From contig CALFFB010000098.1 of NCBI GenBank assembly GCA_937958075.1, positions 1 to 5,057 on the forward strand: a stretch of DNA of 5,057 bases, read 5' to 3'. Below, one piece after another: positions 1 through 5,057 of the stretch. The notes beneath the pieces are model-generated. The model had not been told where the DNA came from. It ran no database searches and saw nothing but the letters and a program-made list of their open reading frames with translations. This DNA comes from an uncultured Geobacteraceae bacterium (GTDB taxonomy: Bacteria; Desulfobacterota; Desulfuromonadia; Desulfuromonadales; Geopsychrobacteraceae). The first letter of the stretch is position 1. The number at the start of each line of letters is the position of its first letter. The position numbers and the translations under genes are program-made.

Positions 1-28
1 CTGAAAAATCAGCAGAATGGGCAGATTA

Positions 29-54
29 GCACTTTTTGTTGTCGGCAAAAAGGC
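29..54 (-). terminator. Weak possible terminator hairpin downstream of the SulP gene
   Basis: CTTTTTG (32-38) and CAAAAAG (46-52) form a perfect 7-base inverted repeat around a 7-base loop, extended by two G/C pairs (29-30 with 53-54) if A31 is bulged. It begins about 35 bases past the SulP stop codon. The stem is AT-rich and is not followed by a clear T-run on the minus strand, so a role as intrinsic terminator is uncertain. Confidence 0.22.
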
Positions 55-88
55 AAAAGGGCAGGTGAGGGGAAAAGGCGTTCAGAGA

Positions 89-1777
89 TTATCTTGTTTG
101 GTCGGCATCTGTTTCAATAATCTCACCAGCACGATGCAGGGCCTCGTCGATGTTGTCAAACACATTGTCCGGCCCGACCTTATCGATAAATCCTGCTCGC
201 TTCATGGTCAGCAGCGGGTCGGGATTGACTCCGGAGAGGATCAGCCGGGTGTTCATTTTTTGCGAGCGCTGATACAGGTTTTCCAGGGCCTGCAGGGCTG
301 TGGCGTCGATGGCGGGTACGTGGCGCAGACGCAGGATCAGAACCCTGGGTTTGCCGGCGACCGTTGCCAGGGCGTTTTTGAACTTGTCGGCGGCACCGAA
401 AAAGAACGGCCCGGCAATCTCGTAAACTTCAACCCCTGCCGGGACCTGACGCAGTCGCAGTGCCAGGGGATCGTCCCGGTCTTCTTCCCGGTCGGTCAGG
501 TCTGCGGCAACCTTTGAGATGTGGGTCGTTTCGGCCATGCGCCGCATGAACAGCAGGGCCGCAAGCACCACCCCCACTTCGATAGCGACAACCAGGTCGA
601 CAAAGACGGTCAGGGTAAAGGTGGTGATCAGCACCAGCACGTCGCTCGGGGGGCTTTTGAGCAGGCGCACGAACAGGTGCCACTCGCTCATGTGCCAGGC
701 CACCACGATGAGAATGCCGGCCAGGGTTGCCATGGGGATCAGTTCGGCCCATTGACCGAAAAACAGCATGATCAGCAGCAGCGTCAGGGCGTGCACGATC
801 CCGGCAACAGGGGTGCGGCCGCCGTTTTTGATATTGGTGGCAGTGCGGGCGATGGCACCGGTCGCGGGAATGCCGCCAAACAGGGGTGAGGCTATATTCG
901 CGACGCCCTGGGCGATGAGCTCCATGTTGGAGCGGTGGCGGCGTTCGGTCATGCCGTCGGCAACAACCGCTGACAGCAGGGATTCAATGCCGGCCAACAG
1001 GGCGATGGCCAACGCCGGGGACAGCAGCTCCCGCATCAACTCCCAGCTGATGTGAGGCAGGCGCGGCACGGGCAAACTGGTGGGTACGCTGCCGAAACGG
1101 CTGCCGATGGTCTCGACCGGCAGGGAAAAAAGTTGGACGATGAGGGTTGTTGCCAGTACCGCCAGCAGGGAACCGGGGATTTTGCGGGTGACGCGTGGCC
1201 ACAGCAGGATGATCATCATGGTGGTGCCGCCCAGTCCGAGGGCCCAGGGATTGATGCTGCTGATGTGGGCTGCGTAGGCAGGCCACTTGTGGAGAAACTC
1301 GGCGGGAACCTGGATCATCTGCAGGCCGAGAAAGTCGCGGATCTGACCGGCGAAGATGATCAGGGCGATGCCGGCGGTAAAGCCGACGGTGACCGGATAG
1401 GGGATATATTTGATGACCGTGCCCAGCCGTGCGATTCCCATCAGGATCAGGATGACCCCGGCCATCAGGGTGGCGGTGGCCAGTCCGTCGTAGCCGTGTT
1501 GTTGCACGATACCGTAGATGATGACGATAAAGGCGCCCGTCGGCCCGCCAATCTGGACGCGGCTTCCGGATAGCAGGGAAATCAGCAGACCGGCGATGAT
1601 GGCGGTGTAGAGCCCCTGTTCGGGCTTGACCCCTGAAGCGATGGCGAAAGCAATGGCCAGGGGCAGGGCGACAACGCCGACAATGATGCCGGCCTGCAGG
1701 TCGGCACCGAACTGGGCGCGGCTGTAACCCTCCTGAAAGACAGTGACGATTTTGGGGATGAGCTTTGACTGGGACAT
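89..1777 (-). CDS. SulP-family anion transporter with C-terminal STAS domain
   Basis: This encodes a 562-residue inner-membrane secondary transporter of the SulP/SLC26 family, whose members move sulfate, bicarbonate, dicarboxylates or other anions. The N-terminal ~410 residues are strongly hydrophobic and carry family hallmarks: a proline/alanine-rich first segment (VALPLAIAFAIASG, ~36-49), the LYTAIIAGL...GSRVQIGGPTGAF signature region (~57-83), a GIESLLSAVVADGMT segment with acidic E264 (~263-277), and GGIPATGAIARTATN (~301-315). A cytoplasmic STAS domain follows (~447-551) with the core PAIDATALQAL (~488-498), where family members more often have a glycine after IDAT. Length is normal for bacterial SulP proteins. 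The start is supported by AAGGG about 9 bases upstream. The gene is preceded by its own candidate promoter and a ~120-base leader, so it need not be cotranscribed with the PepSY-type gene upstream. Substrate is not assignable: no cysteine-synthesis, carbonic anhydrase or carbon-fixation gene is adjacent. Family assignment is very sure. Confidence 0.95.
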   Translation of the reverse strand: MSQSKLIPKIVTVFQEGYSRAQFGADLQAGIIVGVVALPLAIAFAIASGVKPEQGLYTAIIAGLLISLLSGSRVQIGGPTGAFIVIIYGIVQQHGYDGLATATLMAGVILILMGIARLGTVIKYIPYPVTVGFTAGIALIIFAGQIRDFLGLQMIQVPAEFLHKWPAYAAHISSINPWALGLGGTTMMIILLWPRVTRKIPGSLLAVLATTLIVQLFSLPVETIGSRFGSVPTSLPVPRLPHISWELMRELLSPALAIALLAGIESLLSAVVADGMTERRHRSNMELIAQGVANIASPLFGGIPATGAIARTATNIKNGGRTPVAGIVHALTLLLIMLFFGQWAELIPMATLAGILIVVAWHMSEWHLFVRLLKSPPSDVLVLITTFTLTVFVDLVVAIEVGVVLAALLFMRRMAETTHISKVAADLTDREEDRDDPLALRLRQVPAGVEVYEIAGPFFFGAADKFKNALATVAGKPRVLILRLRHVPAIDATALQALENLYQRSQKMNTRLILSGVNPDPLLTMKRAGFIDKVGPDNVFDNIDEALHRAGEIIETDADQTR

Positions 1778-1945
1778 TGTGCAACCCTTGCGGTATCCAG
1801 GTTGATCATGTCCGTCGGCAGCGAGGGCTTGCGGGGGGAGTCCAGGTGTCGGCGGAAACTATGGCTAAATAGTCACCATGCAGCAGGTGGCTTGACGCCG
1901 CTGATAGTAGCGCTATCGGGCGTTGATGGCAAAAGGAAAATCCCC
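1778..1945. other. Intergenic leader region with short inverted repeats
   Basis: No gene is visible in this stretch between the PepSY-type gene and the SulP gene. Besides the candidate promoter it holds three short inverted repeats: GATAG-TAGCG-CTATC (1903-1917), AGTCACC-ATGCAGCA-GGTGGCT with one T/G pair (1871-1892), and ACTAT-GGCTAA-ATAGT (1858-1873). The last two overlap and would lie in the SulP leader RNA. None has a following T-run on the minus strand, so none is a convincing terminator, and no known riboswitch fold is recognisable by eye. Confidence 0.35.
1904..1932 (-). promoter_or_regulatory. Candidate sigma-70 promoter for the SulP gene
   Basis: On the minus strand TTGCCA (1932-1927, five of six matches to the -35 consensus) is followed by a 17-base spacer and TACTAT (1909-1904, four of six, with the key T, A and final T kept). 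It sits directly after the end of the PepSY-type gene. Transcription would begin near 1897, giving a ~120-base untranslated leader before the SulP ATG at 1777. This would let the transporter be expressed independently of the upstream gene. Confidence 0.4.
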
Positions 1946-3475
1946 CTATCGCCGGCACCACCAGTCATAGAGCCCGGTCAGGCACAACAGCAGCAACAGC
2001 AGGCCGCTTAAGGGAATAATGAGAAGATACCAGGGCCCGAGCCAGGGCTCGAAGATCCGTCCGTTGTGAAACTCAAACAGATAGTGCCACAGAGACATGG
2101 GCGCCGCCGCCGCGACCGCGGTCGGCATGGCGGGCAGGTTGCTCATGCCGGCCGTCATCGGCAACATGCCGTCGTGGTAGTCAAAACGCAGGTACGGAGC
2201 GGTCGGTGCCATGACCACGCCACTGACCAGATCGTTACTCTGATACGGATTGCTCTCGCTTAAGCCGGGGCGGCGCAGGCGCCAGATCTGGCCCGTCTGT
2301 TCGTGAAGCACGAACAGACCGCTGAAGGAGCCGATGAGCAGTTGTCCGTCGGGCATCCCCTCCAGCACGGTGACGCCCATGCCATGAATGGGCACCGGTA
2401 GCTGCAGGCGACGGAACTCCCCCTGCAGATCGGCCGGGCCCTGCCACAGGCCGCTCTGGGTTGAGAGAATGATGCGGCCGGTTGACGTGGCCGTAGCGGA
2501 TTCGATTTTACCGCCGAAACCGTCAGCCCTTGGTGAAAACTGCAGCAGGGGGTTGTCCGAGTCGAGGCTGTGAGCGACGGTGGCGAGGAGCAGCGGCGGT
2601 CGCAGGAAGATACCCGAACCGGCGACAACCATCAGCACGACGACAATCCAGATCCCCAGTTTCAGGTGATAGGTCCAGCACCAGCGGAAAAACCGGCCGG
2701 GAGCCTGTCGCCATTTACTCAGTCTGCGGTTGCGCCAGGGGACAAACCAGATGACCAGACCGGTCAGGCCAAGCAGGATCAGAATCGCACCACTGACATC
2801 GAGGAGCAATCGACCCGGCGTACCGAGAATTTTGCCGTTGTGAATATCGTGCAAAACGCGGAACATCGGCACTCCGGTTGCCGTATCTTCTTCGGCAACG
2901 GCAAGGGGAGACGGCTTGAAATCGAGGGTTCTTGCGTCAGCCTGCCAGGCCGCAGATTCGGAAAACACAAGCACCCGATCCGCCATGTCCACCAGAGCGA
3001 CCAGCCGTGGTGACGCCGCCGCGCCGGGGAGCGGAATCTCTGACCAGGGAGAGCTGCCGGTTTTCCGGTACAGGCCGCTGCGGGTCGCGGCCAGCAGCAC
3101 GGTGCCGTCGGGATGATCGTCAAGAACGATCAGGTCGGCTGTGTCTCGATCGTAGGCGGAGGCAGGGAATCCCTCATCAAGCAGGGTAAAGCTGTCCCCC
3201 TCGTCCGAACTGTGCACGATGCCCGCCTTGCCGGCCAGATACCAGTTGCCGTCGGTGGTTATGGTGCCGCTCCGAATGAGCATGCGGTTCCAGTTCCTGT
3301 AGGCGTAATCGGCAGGGACAATGCCGGGGGGCACATCGATTCCGCGAATGAGCTCGGGGTGATTGAGGAACAGCCCCGAGGCGCCCATGCCCAGCAGGTA
3401 GAGACCAATCAGTAGACCCAGGTATTTGTGCAGGGATCGAGAGATGCGAAAGCCAAGTCGGCGCGGTGGTGTCAT
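1946..3475 (-). CDS. PepSY-TM-like duplicated membrane protein with propeller-like periplasmic repeats
   Basis: A 509-residue inner-membrane protein with four predicted helices (~17-38, ~221-245, ~272-294, ~481-505). It is an internal duplication. HKYLG...GLFLNHP (16-40) matches HLKLG...GIFLRPP (270-294), and IHNGKI...LTGL (211-240) matches FHNGRI...LTGL (469-501). These helix pairs resemble PepSY-associated TM proteins (PiuB/FoxB type), some of which are di-haem reductases of ferric siderophores. Equivalent histidines are H16/H270 and H212/H470, with H209 and H464 nearby; they could bind haem, which is inference. The loops between helices (~41-204 and ~295-461) show no clear PepSY domain. 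Instead they have repeats like GTVLLAATRSGLYRK and GRIILSTQSGLWQG, plus an Asp-box-like SSDEGDSF (89-96), typical of beta-propellers. The start has AAAGGA 8 bases upstream. An FNR-type palindrome lies ~63 bases before the start codon. No TonB receptor or siderophore gene is adjacent, so the role (redox, sensing or assembly) is open. Confidence 0.85.
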   Translation of the reverse strand: MTPPRRLGFRISRSLHKYLGLLIGLYLLGMGASGLFLNHPELIRGIDVPPGIVPADYAYRNWNRMLIRSGTITTDGNWYLAGKAGIVHSSDEGDSFTLLDEGFPASAYDRDTADLIVLDDHPDGTVLLAATRSGLYRKTGSSPWSEIPLPGAAASPRLVALVDMADRVLVFSESAAWQADARTLDFKPSPLAVAEEDTATGVPMFRVLHDIHNGKILGTPGRLLLDVSGAILILLGLTGLVIWFVPWRNRRLSKWRQAPGRFFRWCWTYHLKLGIWIVVVLMVVAGSGIFLRPPLLLATVAHSLDSDNPLLQFSPRADGFGGKIESATATSTGRIILSTQSGLWQGPADLQGEFRRLQLPVPIHGMGVTVLEGMPDGQLLIGSFSGLFVLHEQTGQIWRLRRPGLSESNPYQSNDLVSGVVMAPTAPYLRFDYHDGMLPMTAGMSNLPAMPTAVAAAAPMSLWHYLFEFHNGRIFEPWLGPWYLLIIPLSGLLLLLLCLTGLYDWWCRR

Positions 3476-3513
3476 GGATGGTATCCTTTGTCAGACAGTG
3501 TTCAGCGCGTGAC

Positions 3514-3519
3514 TTTACA
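3514..3519 (-). promoter_or_regulatory. Possible -10 element of the PepSY-type gene
   Basis: On the minus strand this reads TGTAAA, four of six matches to TATAAT. It would place the start point near 3506-3507, giving a ~31-base leader with AAAGGA ahead of the ATG. No good -35 hexamer stands 17 bases upstream, as expected when an activator at about -40 (the FNR-type palindrome) replaces it. This is a weak match, kept only because the spacing agrees with the operator. Confidence 0.3.
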
Positions 3520-3537
3520 GAAGAATCCGCCGGCGAT

Positions 3538-3555
3538 ATTTGATACAAATCAAAT
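3538..3555. promoter_or_regulatory. FNR-type operator (perfect palindrome)
   Basis: ATTTGAT-ACAA-ATCAAAT is a perfect inverted repeat with 7-base arms and a 4-base spacer. Its core (3540-3553) matches the FNR/Anr consensus TTGAT-N4-ATCAA at every defined base. It lies between the divergent PepSY-type and GDPD genes. The centre (3546.5) is about 40 bases upstream of a possible minus-strand start point near 3506 (with TGTAAA as a weak -10). That fits class II FNR activation of the membrane-protein gene. For the plus gene the centre is only ~49 bases from the ATG, too close for class II activation with a normal leader. A CRP/FNR-family regulator with FNR-like specificity is inferred; the regulator itself is not in the window. 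Confidence 0.65.
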
Positions 3556-3595
3556 TTGTGCCGTTTAGGCAGCATCTGAAGACAGAGGCAGAGCA

Positions 3596-4438
3596 ATGCG
3601 ATTTTTTGACCGATTTCCCCAAGTCGGCTATGTCTGTGCCCATCGCGGTGCCCGATCCATTGCGCCGGAAAATACCTTGCTGGCCCTTGAGGCAGCCCGG
3701 CGCTGCGGGGCGCATGTCTGGGAAACCGATGTGCAGATGACCGCCGATGAGCAGCTGATCCTCTTGCATGACCGCCGCCTCACCCGGACCACGGACATCC
3801 GTTCGCGCCCGGAATACCGTGACCGGGTGCAGAAAACACCGGGATATTTTGTCTGGGAGCAACTCCGGTCCCTGGATGCCGGCAGCTGGTTTCTTGCCGG
3901 AGATCCCTATGCCACCCTGGAGAAGGGCGAGGTTCCGGCCGATATGGTGCCGCGGATCGGTGGCCAGCGTATTCCTCTTCTGCGGGAGGCCCTCGACGTC
4001 TGCCGCGATCAGGATTTCCCCGTCAATCTGGAAATCAAGGGGACGCTGGGGCGGAAGAAAAAACAGCGGCGCCTTGAGCTGCTGGCCGAACAGGTGATGG
4101 AGAGGCAGTGTGCGGATCTGGTGCTGGTGTCCTCCTTCGATCATGAAAACCTGCGGTTACTGGAGGAAATTTGCCCGGCTTTGGCAACAGCAGCCCTGGT
4201 CGAGAGACAGCATCCACCAGATCTGGTGCGCTACCTCAAAGACCTGGGGGCTGCAGCCTATCACCCACGCCATGATCTGGTCGACGCGCAGTTGATCAGG
4301 CAGCTTGCCGTCGCCGGCATCAGAACCAATATCTGGACCGTCAATGACCCGCAACGCTTCCGCTGTTTTGCCGCTGCGGGAGCAACCTTTATCTGTACCG
4401 ACTGGCCGCAGCGAATGACGGCGGCAGGCCGCGAATGA
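3596..4438 (+). CDS. Glycerophosphodiester phosphodiesterase (GDPD family)
   Basis: A 280-residue enzyme of the GDPD family, which hydrolyses glycerophosphodiesters from phospholipid breakdown to glycerol-3-phosphate and an alcohol. The TIM-barrel motifs are all present: AHRG (15-18) with catalytic H16, PENT (24-27), the metal-binding ETD pair E43/D45, LLHD (56-59) with the second catalytic His H58, NLEIK (144-148) with metal ligand E146, VSSF (178-181), IWTVN (246-250) and the closing CTDWP (267-271). There is no signal peptide, so it should be cytoplasmic, like UgpQ rather than periplasmic GlpQ. The section after SLDAGSW (~92-127) is somewhat longer than usual, and a basic stretch (GRKKKQRR, 152-159) follows the EIK motif. 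AGAGG seven bases before the ATG supports the start. The stop codon overlaps a possible upstream ATG of the next gene (ATGA, 4435-4438), so this gene and tadA probably share a transcript. The exact diester substrate is not readable. Confidence 0.94.
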   Translation: MRFFDRFPQVGYVCAHRGARSIAPENTLLALEAARRCGAHVWETDVQMTADEQLILLHDRRLTRTTDIRSRPEYRDRVQKTPGYFVWEQLRSLDAGSWFLAGDPYATLEKGEVPADMVPRIGGQRIPLLREALDVCRDQDFPVNLEIKGTLGRKKKQRRLELLAEQVMERQCADLVLVSSFDHENLRLLEEICPALATAALVERQHPPDLVRYLKDLGAAAYHPRHDLVDAQLIRQLAVAGIRTNIWTVNDPQRFRCFAAAGATFICTDWPQRMTAAGRE

Positions 4439-4440
4439 TC

Positions 4441-4469
4441 TTGAACCCGTTTGCTAATCGTGATAGAAG
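4441..4469 (+). promoter_or_regulatory. Candidate internal promoter for tadA and the tRNA
   Basis: TTGAAC (4441-4446, four of six) is followed by a 17-base spacer and TAGAAG (4464-4469, four of six) preceded by an extended -10 TGA (4461-4463). The start would be near 4476, leaving a ~19-base leader to the ATG at 4495. That agrees with the shorter TadA start. It could give tadA and tRNA-Ser expression independent of the upstream phosphodiesterase gene. Confidence 0.4.
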
Positions 4470-4485
4470 CAACAGCTGCACGGAC

Positions 4486-4490
4486 AGGGA
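4486..4490 (+). promoter_or_regulatory. Ribosome binding site deciding the tadA start
   Basis: AGGGA ends 4 bases before the ATG at 4495, a slightly short spacing. The alternative ATG at 4435 has only a poor purine match upstream (within GGCGGCAGGCCGCGA). This favours 4495. Confidence 0.45.
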
Positions 4491-4494
4491 TGCG

Positions 4495-4980
4495 ATGGAA
4501 GTGGAAAACGACCAGTTCTTCATGGAGGCGGCCTGCGCCGAAGCGGCGGCTGCCGAACAACTGGGAGAGGTTCCGGTTGGTGCCGTGGTGGTCTGCGACG
4601 GCCGAATCATCGGGCGCGGCCACAACCTGCGCGAGGTCAGCAACGACCCCACAACCCACGCCGAGATGCTGGCCATTCGTCAGGCGGCGCAATCTCTCGG
4701 GTCCTGGCGGCTCATCGACTGCACTCTGTACGTCACCCTCGAACCCTGTGTCATGTGCATGGGAGCGATCATCCTGGCCCGCATCCCGCGTCTGGTGTTC
4801 GCCTGTCGCGATCCCAGGGCCGGTGCGGTTGGTTCCATCTATAATTTTTCCGAAGACCAGCGCTTCAACCATCGGGTAGCGGTCACTGAAGGGATACTTC
4901 AGCAGCAATGCAGCAAGCAGCTCAGTAATTTTTTCCGTAAATTGAGAGAGCAGAAAAAAACGCAGAAAAACAAACAGTGA
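4495..4980 (+). CDS. tadA: tRNA-specific adenosine-34 deaminase TadA
   Basis: This gene encodes the zinc-dependent deaminase that converts adenosine at the wobble position of tRNA-Arg(ACG) to inosine in the cytoplasm. From the chosen start it is 161 residues, typical for TadA. The cytidine/deoxycytidylate deaminase signature is complete: THAEM gives zinc ligand H55 and proton shuttle E57, and PCVMC gives zinc ligands C85 and C88. The N-terminal GEVPVGAVVV (24-33) and the later GAVGSIYN segment are also typical of TadA. The C-terminus is lysine-rich (ends KKTQKNKQ). An in-frame ATG at 4435 overlaps the preceding stop and would add 20 residues. I prefer 4495 because MEVENDQFFMEAA lines up with usual TadA N-termini, the extra 20 residues have no family likeness, and AGGGA lies 4 bases before this ATG. 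A tRNA-Ser gene starts 9 bases after the stop. Confidence 0.95.
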   Translation: MEVENDQFFMEAACAEAAAAEQLGEVPVGAVVVCDGRIIGRGHNLREVSNDPTTHAEMLAIRQAAQSLGSWRLIDCTLYVTLEPCVMCMGAIILARIPRLVFACRDPRAGAVGSIYNFSEDQRFNHRVAVTEGILQQQCSKQLSNFFRKLREQKKTQKNKQ

Positions 4981-4989
4981 CACTTCATC

Positions 4990-5057
4990 GGAGGGGTGTC
5001 CGAGAGGTCGAAGGTGACAGACTCGAAATCTGTTGTAGCGCAAGCTACCGTGGGTTC
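4990..5057 (+). tRNA. tRNA-Ser (anticodon CGA), truncated by window end
   Basis: The 5' two thirds of a class II tRNA are present. The acceptor strand is GGAGGGG (4990-4996), followed by TG at positions 8-9. The anticodon stem ACAGA/TCTGT (5017-5021 with 5029-5033) encloses loop CTCGAAA with anticodon CGA at 5024-5026, which reads UCG serine codons. The long variable arm, diagnostic of Ser/Leu/Tyr tRNAs, is GTAGC-GCAA-GCTAC (5035-5048). The T stem begins GTGGG (5050-5054) and the window stops in TTC of the T loop. The 3' T stem, acceptor strand and CCA lie outside. The gene follows tadA by 9 bases and may be processed from the same transcript. Confidence 0.95.

Noticed and set aside
1..12. 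CTGA-AAAA-TCAG hairpin at the window edge
   Set aside because: A 4-base stem is common by chance, and the window edge removes the context.
1052..1573. Plus-strand open frame of 173 codons inside the SulP gene
   Set aside because: It is antisense to highly conserved transporter sequence, and its product is a compositionally odd, Asp/Gly/Gln-rich chain with no motif.
89..1777. Naming the SulP protein as a sulfate permease, BicA or DauA
   Set aside because: SulP substrates cannot be read from the family motifs, and the neighbours give no hint of sulfate, bicarbonate or dicarboxylate metabolism.
984..1784. Minus-strand open frame of 266 codons overlapping the SulP gene
   Set aside because: It is a frame-shifted reading of the SulP gene with a product rich in Arg, His and Pro, typical of a shadow frame in GC-rich DNA.
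1903..1917. GATAG-TAGCG-CTATC hairpin as terminator of the PepSY-type gene
   Set aside because: The stem is only 5 bases and has no T-run after it on the minus strand. It overlaps the -10 of the candidate SulP promoter.
1946..3475. Calling the PepSY-type protein a sialidase or a siderophore reductase
   Set aside because: One Asp-box-like motif does not make a sialidase, since no catalytic residues are visible. No TonB receptor or siderophore gene is nearby to support a siderophore role.
3515..4144. Minus-strand open frame of 209 codons opposite the GDPD gene
   Set aside because: Antisense to catalytic GDPD motifs and spanning the divergent control region; no family features.
4261..5043. Minus-strand open frame of 260 codons opposite tadA and the tRNA
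   Set aside because: It runs through the tRNA gene and is antisense to well-recognised tadA and GDPD sequence; no domain is visible.

Overview
This is a GC-rich bacterial segment with four protein genes and the start of a tRNA gene. Its compact layout and an FNR-type site suggest a Gram-negative bacterium that lives at least partly without oxygen. A member of the Desulfuromonadia or a related deltaproteobacterial group would fit, but that is an impression from protein style and gene order, not a proof. There are no insertion sequences, CRISPR arrays or phage genes, and the window reads as ordinary chromosomal backbone.

Layout: the left two thirds are on the minus strand and the right third on the plus strand, diverging from a 120-base region at 3476-3595. 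Minus strand, in transcription order: a 509-residue membrane protein of PepSY-TM type (3475-1946), a 168-base gap with a candidate promoter, then a SulP-family anion transporter with a STAS domain (1777-89). Plus strand: a cytoplasmic glycerophosphodiester phosphodiesterase (3596-4438), then tadA, the tRNA adenosine-34 deaminase (best start 4495, end 4980), then, after only 9 bases, a class II tRNA-Ser(CGA) that runs off the window in its T loop.

The most interesting elements are the membrane protein and the control region in front of it. The protein is visibly built from two similar halves. Each half has two membrane helices with conserved histidines, and between them lies a periplasmic segment with short beta-propeller-like repeats where PepSY domains would normally be. 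The divergent region holds a perfect 18-base palindrome containing the FNR consensus TTGAT-N4-ATCAA, placed about 40 bases upstream of a possible start point for this gene. Together these suggest an oxygen- or redox-responsive membrane redox protein, possibly haem-binding. That is inference, and no substrate can be read from the sequence.

The other genes are housekeeping or general transport: an anion transporter of unknown substrate, phospholipid headgroup turnover, and decoding (tRNA editing enzyme next to a tRNA). They show no obvious common pathway.
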